From assembly GCA_021234155.1 (NCBI GenBank), contig JAJEKV010000003.1, forward strand, positions 15,050,386 through 15,114,385: DNA of 64,000 bases. The letters run 5' to 3'. The position numbers were made by a program, and so were the translations under genes. The notes below the pieces were generated by a model. That model was not told the origin of the DNA. It did no database searches and was given only the letters and a program-made list of their open reading frames with translations. Shown piece by piece: positions 22,344 through 33,073 of the stretch (position 1 is the stretch's first letter; every line of letters starts with the position of its first letter). Source of the DNA: Isoetes taiwanensis (taxonomy: Eukaryota > Streptophyta > Lycopodiopsida > Isoetales > Isoetaceae).

Positions 22344-23450
22344 ACTGATGTAAGCTTTGAAGGGCTTCTCTAGATCAGGAGGTTTTAGCAGGATAGATTT
22401 GCAAATGGCATCAATGATTTTGTCAAAAGAATTTTGGCATTGCTCATCCCAATCTACTAGGATGTGTTTGCTTTCACTTTTGGAGAACTTCCCAACCTTT
22501 GTGAAATTTTGGAGATTGGGCTTATGGTGTGGGAAAAATGAGGGACATACATTCTCAAGAAGCTGGTCATCCCTATGAAGCTTTTAACCTTTGTTTGAGG
22601 GTTTTGGAGGTGTCAATTTCCTCGGGGCTTCAATCTTTCTTGTCGGATATTTGAATTCTCTTTGTGGATACTACATGCCCAAGCAATTCTCCTTTTGATG
22701 ATAAAAAAACACACTTCTTGGGGTTCAAACTCACTCCTCCCTTTCTACACAAGTCAAACAACATGGTTAGCATATCAAAATGTCTTTCGGAGAAGTTCCC
22801 AAGCAAAGATCATCCAAGAACACACGAAAAATGTTAGGCTGGCATTTCTTTAAAAATTGCATCCATGGCTCTTTGGAATGTTGCGAAGCATTCATCAATC
22901 CAAATGGCATTCTTTTCATGGCAAATGTTCCCCAAGGTGTGATGAATGAAGTTTTTGGCTGATCACCTTCTTTGATGCTTATCGATTAAAACACGAAAAG
23001 CCATCTAAGAATGAGTAAATCTCTTTCCACCTTTCTGACATGCAACACCTCTTCGAAATGGCAAAGGGTAACAATCCTTGCCAAGTAGCTTTGTTTAAAT
23101 CTCTATAGTCTATGCGGATCCTAATGGCCTTGTTTTTCTTTTTCAGCGGGAACAATGCAAGATAGCCACTCGGGATTCACAATTTCGATAATCACACACC
23201 GCATCTTTCATTTTGTATATTTCTTCCTTGATTAGACCTAATAGAGAAGCATTGATTCTTCTTAGCTTTTGTATAACAGGTTTCATACCTCCCTTTATCT
23301 TAATTTCAAATTCACAAACGCTTTTGTCAATTCCCACCAGACTCATCATAATCCCAAGCAAAGATATCCTTCCAATCATCAAAAATTTAGTAACCAAGGC
23401 ATTATCCTCTTCTCTCGAACAAATCTCCAACATATAACACCCTATCTAGA
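22344..23450 (-). pseudogene. reverse transcriptase of the Gln-primed element (heavily decayed)
   Basis: The RT start is recognisable near 23290-23220 (KPVIQKLRRINASLLGLIKEEIYKM). Decayed RT follows in several frames through about 22600, with scattered family-like phrases such as DLNKATWQGLLPFAISKR (about 23090-23040). No continuous frame reaches a YxDD motif, so the enzyme cannot be made from this copy. Confidence 0.6.
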
Positions 23451-23639
23451 CCTTTCTTATTGACCTTGACTTCTCTTACCTGTTTGTCTTCACTTGCATT
23501 TATTACGGGATGGGGTATAGGCATTCTTGGATCTCTCCTCTCAAGTTCCTCCTCTTGAATTGCTCCCTCGACCAAATGTTCAAGTAGCACACATACACTG
23601 TGAGTGCGCTTCACCATTTTGCTCCCTTGGAACATGGCG

Positions 23640-24900
23640 AGTTCGGTATCAAAATTCTTGAGTTCGGCATGGCTTGATTTTTGAGCTGCAACATGTCTTC
23701 ATTCTTGGCACGATATTCTCTCGATATTTGCCTGCTGAGACAAGGTGAGAGTCTCCAAAGATGATTACATTTCGATGTTTAGATTTTTTGCCTCTTGAAG
23801 ACGCAATCAATGCCTTATATTACGCCATATTAGAAGTGACATTAGGATAAATTCTTCCTACTTTAGCTTGACAACTTTGTTGGAAGCATCCTTGAGAATA
23901 GCAGTGAGAAGATGCCACATTAAGCCTTTTGGAAACACCACCATCAAACCATAAATAAGCAAAATTGCTCAACTTTGGTTGAAGCCAACTCCTTTGAGAT
24001 TTCTATGCTAGACTCCAACTCTCATCGTATCCGGTTCAAATTCTCCACATGGATGTGATATTAACATTTCTTCTTCAATGAAATTCATGCTTTCAAACTC
24101 TCCTAACTTATTATACAATGTTACCTTTTTCTTGCCATTTGAGATGGTACATTCTCCTCTTGACCACCACAGGGCCTTGCATCTTGTAGAAAGCCACCTT
24201 ACGCCCAAAAAGTAAGTCATATATATCTGATTTGTCCCCTATTCCTTCAAAAGCAACCACAACAAAGTTAGCTGCAACCATTATTCCTTCAACATCAATA
24301 GGCACATTGCTAACTATTCCCCTTTGGATTGATTTTAGAGTTAGAGAAAGATTTCAAGATCATTGGAGCCTTCTTATCTATTTCTAGTCCACATAGTCTC
24401 ATGACATGGTGTGGCATCACGTTCAAGGGTGATCCTCCATCTAGCGAACTTTGGTCAATACTTTTCCTTCCATTTTAGCAACACAAGTGAAAGCTCGGGA
24501 TCATTATCATCTGAGTGAGCATGTGCTCATCAATGTGGTTTGTCGGGGCAAACTCATCTTCCTTAGTAAGATTGAGCACCTTTTTTTTTACGTAAGAAGG
24601 GGCTATCTTGAGTAGGGTCGACAAATCTACACAGATTTTAGAATTCTTCAATAAATATTCAAAATCCTCACACTCTTTTTCCTTCTTGACGAATTTTTGA
24701 GCGGGAGGAAGAGGCACGACCTCTTTGCTTGCTTTCGGCATCTTTATGTTTCAAAATCTCGGCTTCCTCAAGTGCGGTTCTTTCTCTTTGGCATTATTCA
24801 TCCTTACGGTGTGGACAGCCATAATCTCCTCTTGCTTTTCAACTTCTGCACAAACCTTATAGATGCACTTGGCTCACCAATTTTAGATTTTTCTTGTGCG
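23640..24900 (-). pseudogene. protease region and gag-pol linker of the Gln-primed element
   Basis: A protease-like active site, DGGSPLNVMP, reads near 24445-24410 on minus, and YDLLFGRKVAFYKMQ near 24200 resembles the LLGRPW region at the protease end. The part near 24475-24741 is a Lys/Glu-rich linker. The pieces lie in different frames. Confidence 0.6.
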
Positions 24901-24949
24901 GCAAAATATTCTTTGACTTTGCACCTATCCTCATAATGCCCCTCTGACC

Positions 24950-25949
24950 TTACAAAATTCACACGGGGCATTCTTTACCAAAGTGACCTCTTTTTCCACA
25001 CTTAGTGCATGGCCTATACCAGCAATAATCGGGAAGAGTGAGTATCTCTAAAGCAATGCACACATGGGGGTAAGTTTTCTTTTCATAAAGCTCTTCAACT
25101 CTTGCGGTTGTTTAGTTACCTCAACCCGATTGCCTCGGATACCTTGGTGATCTACGCTCTTACATCTGCTGGGGAGCCTCATCATCTTCCACCTTGACCT
25201 TTTTCTTTTCCTTTTGGATAGCATAGGCAGTCATGTGTGCTGATCCCATACACTCCTGCTCATAATCGGAAAAAAGGATCACTTGGTGAGTGTATGTCAT
25301 CGGTAAGTATGATATCATATCGGCAATTTCGGTGGCTTTGGTGAAAGCCTTGTGTATTGTATCAAACCCCTCCTGTTTTTGAATCTTCAAAAGCTTTACG
25401 TGTATTCTTGTTCGCTGCTCAATCCCACGATAAAAGAAGCCATTAGATGCAATGTATGGTTAGGAACATGATTGATTTGGCATTTGACCAGATAGTGGTT
25501 GAATCTTTCAACATACTGCTGTACACTTTCACCATGCTTGATGCGAAAAGTTTGCAACTCAAATATTAAATCTTGGGGGTCCAAGACTCTTCCAAACCTT
25601 GCTAGAAACTTTTTTACCAGTTCTTCCCAAGAATTGGTGCCTAAACCTATAACATATTCTAACCAAGCCCTTACCTCATCATTCTTAAAACACTTCTTAA
25701 ACTCGAGAAAACTTACTGACCTTTTTTTTTGTGACCATATTCTTGATAGTATTCTTCAAAAGTTTTGAGGAAATTGTTGGCATTCATGCTCGGATCAAAA
25801 ACAGGGACTGGAATAGGCACATTTAACTCAAAGTATTGATAAGGCATGCCTGCAGTCGTTTGTATGGTGACAGTAGGTGTAGCAGTAGCTTCATGATTAT
25901 CCTGTGTCTCAGTAGGCTCAGATGTCTCATTAACTCTTCTTGGTGCCAT
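24950..25949 (-). pseudogene. gag of the Gln-primed element
   Basis: ATG 25949 (MAPRRVNETSEP) lies 23 bases inside the PBS. The N-terminus is Thr/Glu-rich; VPVFDPSMNANNFLKTFEEY precedes a frameshift at the T-run near 25725. The gag domain continues with AWLEYVIGLGTNSWEELVKK and LQTFRIKHGESVQQYVERF. A perfect CCHC knuckle (CTKCGKRGHFGKEC) lies at 24968-25009, with a second probable knuckle (CEFCKVRG) directly after it, broken by one base. Confidence 0.82.
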
Positions 25950-25971
25950 GAGTCCAGATTCCAGGAAGATA

Positions 25972-25989
25972 ATCTCGGTAGAACCTCCA
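25972..25989 (-). other. primer-binding site complementary to tRNA-Gln
   Basis: Three bases inside the LTR end, the minus strand reads TGGAGGTTCTACCGAGAT. Its complement ends in TAGAACCTCCA, which fits the 3' acceptor arm plus CCA of a plant nuclear tRNA-Gln beginning GGTTCTA. This identification is from memory of tRNA-Gln sequences. Confidence 0.78.
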
Positions 25990-25992
25990 AAA

Positions 25993-28336
25993 TGTTGAAG
26001 GTGTTCCTGGCAAAACCTTCAACCTCAGTGGTTTAGAACCTCCAGGTTGCTTAAGGCAACCACTCTGAGTGCAAAGATTCCAGAAAAATGCACAAGAGTT
26101 CACTAAGAGTGAGTTTCCCTGAAGATAAAAAAGTCTGCCTCACAAAATAAGTTGCAGGATGTGATCTATGAAGCTATGGACCTGGATATCTTTCTACTAG
26201 ATGCTCAATACTTGACACAATCTAACTGCAAAAACTCAACAAGGTCAGGGTAGGCTAGGTAGGGACGAAATCGGATCAGCGACCCAGTCAATTTTTGGTC
26301 AATATCCCTAACCAAGAGAGCTGAAGTTTGAAACTTCGACATTGGTGGTGAATTTTACGGAGCTACCAGCTCTATCTTTCTCAGATTTGTCACGCACACC
26401 AAGGGCCAACTTTTTCCTTTGACCGAAGGGACCTAATTTTTCTTTTGATAATTTTTTGCCTAAGACTATGAGAAGAGAATAAACTTCGAGAGAGAATGTT
26501 TACTATAGGTGAACTGTATGCGTGTATTTAGCATTGCACGCTCTCTGATTTGCAACTTAGGCAGACAGCACACAACTAACGGTTTGTGCAGGCACTAGAC
26601 ACTCAACCAATAACAATTTTCTCTTTTTGGAAAAAGATCACAATGCAACTCAAGCAAATTGCTACAAAGGTCGGATTTTCAATTTAATCAGTCCTTTCGG
26701 AAGATACAATGTAATATCCCAAGCTCGGGGTCTTGGGCACGGGGTTAAATAGGTACACATATAAAATCCGGAGTATTGAGTCAACAATCGGATCAAAGGT
26801 AAACATAGGAGGTCAGAAACAAGCTCAAGATTATCAAGCGGTCCTTCTTCAAGCCAAATCTTTCTTCTTTGCCTTCAAGCCCTCGAAAATCTTCTGTGCA
26901 GGAAATCCCCTTTTGTAGAATGTTACGTTCGTTGAGATCTCAATTATTTCCCTCCAATCTTACGTCTTCTAGCTCGCACTAAGCATTCATGGCATTAAAC
27001 ATGATGATTCGCCGGTTTAGGTAGTGATTTAATGGTTTGTTTGGCAGATTGAGCGGATCTTGGCGTTTTTTTCATTTAGGTTTTTGGTAGTTCGAAGCTC
27101 AATATCCCACAGGCCTGATCGAATTTGGGAGACAAGGTATATAAGGGCTAAAAAATCCATTCTTTCTGATTATTGCGTGCAGTGTCCACGTGGGATTCGG
27201 TACCTCCACCGCCCCACACGCCCGGGATGCTCCACGCGGCAGGGGGGGATTGGCTTGGAAGAGAAATTAAATTAGGGGGGGTAGATAGGAAAATTTTTGC
27301 ACCCTTTACACCCTATGGCACGATTCCCTAGAAAACATATATCATGCCTAGAATAAGGCCTTTTCTCAAAATTCTTTCTTTCTAGGGGAATCTTTTTTTG
27401 TGCCCTATAATATTCTGGGGTCTTTTTTCACCATAGAGCTCTTTGGAATTTGGAAAAAATTTGGGGAGTGGATGGAGTGGCATTTGAAAAAGATGGCATG
27501 GCCAGGTAATGGCCAATGGGAATGATGACGTGTCAGCCCACTTGAATTTGAAAATTCTCTCTAGTCAAAATTTTTAGAATGATGTGGAGATGATGTGTGT
27601 GAATGATGAGGTGTCAAAAGTGATGTGGCAACAATGATATTTTGGAATGAATTTTGATTTGAATGAGAGTTTGAGATGAAAAGGATAAAATGGTGATGGG
27701 TGTGATGTGTGTAGTATGGTGTAGAGGGACTTGGCACATCTAGTGCTCATTAGGAAGCCAAAAATTTTGTGGAGCATCTTTGAGGCATCTTTGAGGCATA
27801 TTTGAATTTTGAGCATTTCCCTTAGGGATTTTGCAAGCCTCTCTACATTTTGCTCAAGTTGCATGGAATGTTGACTTCATAAGCAAAGTTGTGACTATGT
27901 CAAGTCTCTCTTGAACTAGTGGATGATGAAGCAAGTGGGTGTTTTATGAAGGTGTATTTTGACTAGAAAGAACTTTCAAGGTCAAGTTTGACTTTGGGAG
28001 GTGTATGAGTAAGGAGCCAAGGTTCAATGCTATTTGGGATGGTGGAGTGGATGAGGATGGAAATCAAAAAAATGCCAAAGATGCCAAGCTCATAAATGAT
28101 CACATACCATGGAATGCTCTTCAAGGGATCTTTTTTCTCTTCTTCTCTACACTTCCCATGCTTGTTTGACCTTTTTGTATCTCTTGAGTGACTTGAATCA
28201 ATTGTCCTTCCTTTGCTCTTCAAACTTGAGTGTATGCTAGTGAAGCATTCTCCTAATATCTTGCAAATTGAACCAAACTGATAGGATTAGTGCTAATACA
28301 TGCTTGGCTCTTACATGCTGCCATAGCATGGCAGCA
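25993..28336 (-). repeat. 5' LTR of the Gln-primed element (2344 bp)
   Basis: Same ends and content as 17658-19995. Most differences between the two copies fall in the first kilobase and concentrate at CTG/CAG triplets; the remaining 1.1 kb differs at only a handful of bases. Confidence 0.93.
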
Positions 28337-28341
28337 GGAGG
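28337..28341. other. target-site duplication, right copy (GGAGG)
   Basis: Identical to 17653-17657 and directly after the LTR end GCAGCA. Confidence 0.92.
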
Positions 28342-29140
28342 GGTCGCTAAGGATTGGTGGCTTGATCTACTCAAGCACCGACCCAAGGAAACTCCGATCA
28401 CAACATTTGCAGAGTTTGAGACACTCATTAAGGAAAGGTTTCTGGGTCATAACTGGGAGCGGGATTTGCTCGCCGAATGGAACCAGTTGACCCAGCAAGA
28501 CAAGGAGTCCGTTCGTGATTTTTCGGCAAGAGTCTTGAAGAAAGGTCTCCAGCTTGGCAAAAATGATGCAGAGAAATCTGATCGGTTGATGGGCAGTGTC
28601 CATCGTTGGATCCGAGCCAAGTTGGATCTTCAAGCTGCAAACCTTTCTTTTGGGGCCCTCTGCAAACTAGCAGAAAAAGTTGAAGAGGAGGGTCTTTCAT
28701 TAACTCAGGCCATCAATGCACAAAGGGGGTTTAAATCTATGTCGTATGATTCCCACGCGGGTCATTCTCACAAGTTTGTTAAACCCGTGCATCGTGAAGA
28801 GCGTACCAATGGAGATCATGTTCCTCCTATTTCTGTCTTAGGGTCAGGTGCAAAGCGTTCTCGGGAGAAGGATAAGTCTTCGCCAGAGAGGGAGCCTAAA
28901 GAATCCTATATGGCTCGGAAGAATCACCTCCGTCGTGAGCATAAGTGTTTTATTTGCTCTAGTCCTGACCATAAATTTTTTGAATGTTCCAGGTACACCC
29001 CAAAGGAAAAAGGGGATTCAAAATCAGATACATCTAAAGTTCCACCGGAATCTAAGAAAGAAAGCGGGACAAAAACGGTGGCTTTTGTGGGTCATTCCTA
29101 TACACTAGACCATCCTGAACATAGTCAGCTTTTGCGTTTC
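28342..29140 (+). pseudogene. inverted gag fragment, right part (gag domain to protease start)
   Basis: It continues the gag cut at 17657: VAKDWWLDLLKHRPKETP, then WIRAKLDLQAANLSFGALC, a basic linker and a CCHC knuckle ([14 protein letters not shown] near 28950). The frame is open without stops, so this is a well-preserved gag piece. It ends at HSQLLRF where, at about 29140, the sequence switches to minus-strand integrase of copy D. The gag piece is therefore inverted relative to both neighbours. Confidence 0.9.
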
Positions 29141-32100
29141 AAAGGCAAAGGAATACCATGAGGTTTCTTAGGAACTTTCTTAGTACGTTGGCACGTCACA
29201 CAAAAACGTATATGAACCATCACATCCCGACGCAAGCCAGGCCAAGTGAAATAGGGTTCAACCTTAGCCAAAGTAGCAGTAAGCCCACGATGACCTGCAG
29301 TAGGTGCATCATGGACTTCCCGAAGAATAAGTTGTCTAAAGGCACGAACAATACATAACTTTGGACCCTTATACAAGAAACCATTCGTTATCTTATACCC
29401 AAAAGCGTTACCAGTTTGAGCCATCAACCAAATATCTTTATAATCAGGATCAGTTGCATAAAGTTGTTTCATGTCATCCAAATGATCGGTGCTAGCAATA
29501 GAAAAAGAGAACATACCTCATAACCTCTTCTACTTAATGCGTCCGCAACCACATTCTCCTTACCTGGATGATAATCCACTGTAAAATCATACTGCTGCAT
29601 AAACGAAACCCACTTAAGTTGACGTTCAGATAAATTTTTCTGGGAAACTATATGTTTGATGCTTTGATGATCAGTCAAAATATGAACGGCGGAGCCTAAA
29701 ACATAATGACGCCAAACCTTCAAAGCATGGATAACAGCCAAGAATTCTTTATCATACACACTATATCTACTTTGGATTCCAAAATTTACGACTTTCAAAA
29801 GCGATAGGATGATCTTCTCGCATCAAAACGCACCCAAGGCAGTCCCACTAGCATCAACACACATCAAGTAGGGCACTCCAAACTTTGGTAATCGCAAGAT
29901 CTGGGAGGGTTAACCATAGCATCCTTCAAAGCACGAAAAGCAATTTGTTGATTATCACCCCATAAGAAAGGCACATCCTTTTTAATTAATAAATAGAGTT
30001 CGAAGCAATGCTAGCAAAATTCTTGACAAATTTTCTATAATAACCGCACAATCCCAAAAAGCATAAAGCGATCCCAAGAAGACGGACTAGGCCAACTTAA
30101 AATTGCATGTACTTTGCTAGGATCCACTTTGAGACCTTCACTTGAGACAATATGGCCTAAGTATTCAATCTCGATTGAAAGAATATACTTTTCTTAGTAT
30201 TGAGCGTGATCCGTTCTTTTTTTAGCGAAGCGAAAAACCTCTTGCAAATGCAAATAGTGTTCTTCTAAAGACTTGCTAAAAACTAAAATATCATCAAAGA
30301 AAACAACTACAAAATGACCATGCACATTCTCAAAGATTAAGCCCCATTAACTCGCATAAAGGAAGGCGGGCGATTTGTGAGACCAAAAGGCATGACGAGA
30401 AACTCATAATGTCCAAAAGTCGTTCTAAAGGCTGTTTTATGCACATCTTCTGGCGCCACTTTAAGTTGCCAATAGCCAGACTTGAGATCTAGACGGCTAA
30501 AAACCTTAGCACCTTGTAATTGATCAAATAGATCATCCGCACGTGGAATAGGAAACTTATTTTTTATAGTAATCTTATTCAAGGCACGGTAGTCAATACA
30601 CATACGCCAAGAATTGTCCTTTTTCCTGACCAGTAAAACTGGTGCACCAAAAGGTGAGGAACTATGCCGAATTAAACCAGCTTGAAGTAACTCATCAAGT
30701 TGGCGCTTAATCTCAGCTTGTTGCCCATGCATTCTCCTATAAGGAGCTTGATTTGGGGGTTCCTTTCCCGGCAAAAGATCAATTGTGTGGTCTTCTGGCC
30801 GCTGAGGAGGTAATGATGTGGCAATGTCATTAGAAAACACATCAGAATGATTCATAAGAAACAAAGTTTGACGTTCATTTATTGGTGATGTAATTGACTT
30901 ATTACACGAAGCCACCAAGTAAACAAAAGGAGATTTCATTGCCAAACGCTTAAATTGAACAACAGAGACCATTGGAATGGGGGCTATCACAAGATCCTTA
31001 ACCAACTTAAAGGTCTTTTTCCCGCCATCCAAGGCTAACAAAAGAGTACCAGAAACCCAGTCAATCAAAGGATTATACTCTTGATGCCAGGGCATCCCAA
31101 TCAAAAGATCCACACTGCCAAGGTCAGCCACCAAAAAAGTACGCTTGGCGTTAAAACCTTGAATGGAGTATTCCAAATCTTTAACCACCAAAGCACAAGG
31201 TGAAAGTTGACCACGAAAAGCGGACGACAAATCCATCGCATTTGTCAATGGAATAGTGGATAAGTCCAACGCCTTCACTAACCTGTCAGAAATCACATCA
31301 AACTCACTACCAGGGTCAAAAAGAGCATGCACTTTCTGATCCCGGACAGTTGCCCAAAAACGCAAAAGCTGACTATGTTCAGGATGGTCTAGTGTATAGG
31401 AATGACCTACAAAAGCCACCGTCTTTGTCCCGCTTTCTTTCTTCGATTCCGGTGGAACTTTAGATGAGCCTGGTTTTGAATCCCCTTTTTTTCTTTGGGG
31501 TGTGTACGGGACATTCAAAAATTTATGGTCGGGACTAGAGCAAATAAAACACTTATGCTCACGACGGAGGCGATTCTTCCGAGCCATATAGGATTCTTTA
31601 GGCTCCCTCTCTTAAGACTTATCCTCCTCCCGAGAACGCTTTGCACGACCCTAAAGCGTAAAGAGTAGGAACATGATCTCCATTGTTCGCCCTTCACGAT
31701 GCGGGTTTAACAAACTTGTGAGAATGACCCACCGGGAATCATATGACATAGGTTTAAACCCCCTTTGTGCATTGATGGCCTGAGTTAATGAAAGACCTTC
31801 CTCTTCAACTTTTTCTGCTAGTTTGCAGAGGGCCCCAAAAGAAAGGTTTGCAGCTTGAAGATCCAACTTGGCTCGGATCCAACGATGGACACTGCCCATC
31901 AACCGGTCGATTTCTACGCATCATTTTTGCCAAAATTTGGAGACCTTTCTTCAAGACTCTTGCCGAAAAATCACACGAACGGACTCCTTGTCTTCTTTGG
32001 GTCAACTGGTTCCATTCTGCGAGCAAATCCCGCTCCCAATTATGACCCAGAAACCTTTCCTTAATGAGTGTCTCAAACTCTGCAAATGTTGTGATCGGAG

Positions 32101-32486
32101 TTTCCTTAGGTCGGTGCTTGAGTAGATCAAGCCACCAATCCTTAGCGACCCCTCCTAAATGGCGTTGACAAAATAAAGCCGAAAGTGTCATCATCATCCT
32201 TGGTCTTGGCGAAATATGAGTTCGAGATCCATAACCATGCAAAGAGTTCCTCTGCATCATCCGTGGTCGCCAAATAAGGTTTGAACTCAATTTTCACATT
32301 GGCGCCGATCTTAATACTCACCGACACGTGGATGTCACGCATCATGTGGCGGCTTCAATCGCCGAACTTCGGCCCGAAGCGAGTCCATGTCCTGAAGCTC
32401 CTGTATGCGAGCTAAAGCAGCTTCCAACTTTTCGCTCAAAATCGCATTGTCGGTCTCCAACTCCATTACCCGATCCACTTCCGCAG
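29141..32486 (-). pseudogene. gag-pol of copy D, truncated inside integrase
   Basis: On minus the order is gag (ATG within about 32480; AKDWWLDLLKHRPKE near 32140), knuckle, [12 protein letters not shown] protease near 31320, RT ([16 protein letters not shown] near 30400), RNase H near 29800-29600, and integrase only through CVTCQRTKKVPKKPHG at about 29141. Frames are broken near 31500-31700, 31920, 32160-32340 and 29790-30370. Many breaks lie at CTG/CAG sites where copies A-C have the intact reading, so some may be sequence errors. The protease-RT segment 30337-31587 is open over 416 codons. Confidence 0.85.
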
Positions 32487-32495
32487 CGGATTGAA

Positions 32496-32507
32496 GCTCT
32501 GATACCA
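32496..32507 (-). other. primer-binding site, initiator-Met tRNA (copy D)
   Basis: TGGTATCAGAGC on minus, one base inside the LTR end at 32509. Confidence 0.9.
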
Positions 32508-32508
32508 C

Positions 32509-32712
32509 TGAAATGCACGAATGACGTGCTAGCTATACTCGCCACCCAACCACGAGCTCAGCACAGATACTGAATGCCCGATGAGCTCTCCCCCGAGCCT
32601 CTTTATAGCTAGCAACCCTCCATGCATGCATGCAACCCCTCTAGGGATGCATGCAACCTCTTAGGGATGCATGCAATCCCTCTCTGGACGTCCACGTCCA
32701 GTGTCTATTGCA
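32509..32712 (-). repeat. 5' LTR of copy D (204 bp)
   Basis: Same sequence type as LTRs A-C, from TGCAATAGACACTGG (minus, at 32712) to GCATTTCA. Its outer edge meets non-repeat DNA (GGAATACTTCTG on +) that leads into the 3' flank of the NDC1-like gene, so this is the true outer border of the cluster. No matching target-site duplication is visible at the other end because that end is rearranged. Confidence 0.9.
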
Positions 32713-33073
32713 GGAATACTTCTGATTACCTCTTGAGTGGAATCGAAGTCACACTTTCCATTCCGCAGCCAAAACGAACTCCCCAGTTTCCATGTATAAA
32801 TGTTCACATTTTTTATTTTTCTGGCATTTATTGTAGAAGCAAATAAAACAATATGTTTACAGCAATCAGAGCATTGAAAAGTGATGACATTAGAGACAGT
32901 TCTGAAAGGCATGCATAATACAAATTAGCTATGATATGGAATGTCCTAAAATGTACATTTGGATGCAAAAACCTAGATAATATGCATTCATGATCTTGTT
33001 CCCGACTGCCAAAAAACTCTCCAATAAACATAAAACAAAACTCAGTTTCATGGGTTTAGACTAACATAATCAT
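32713..33073 (-). other. 3' flank/UTR of the NDC1-like gene
   Basis: AT-rich sequence between the NDC1 stop and the LTR of copy D. On minus, AATAAA occurs at 32832-32827 and at 32817-32812, about 245 bp past the stop, at a plausible distance for poly(A) signals. The LTR lies about 100 bp beyond them. Confidence 0.55.

Larger units (their letters stand above)
17658..28336 (-). mobile_element. complete nested Ty3/gypsy-type element with tRNA-Gln PBS (10.7 kb)
   Basis: Two direct repeats of about 2.34 kb (17658-19995 and 25993-28336) bound about 6 kb of internal sequence coding on minus: gag, CCHC knuckle, protease, RT, RNase H, integrase. A GGAGG duplication flanks it, and its removal restores the gag frame it interrupts. 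Coding capacity is wrecked by many stops and frameshifts, while the LTRs are nearly identical over their second halves. I infer that it moved recently, probably with proteins supplied by another element. Confidence 0.93.

Noticed and set aside
28268-28341. Upstream start for the long + gag frame at 28268
   Set aside because: The first codons lie in the LTR of the nested element. The original frame continues from 17657.
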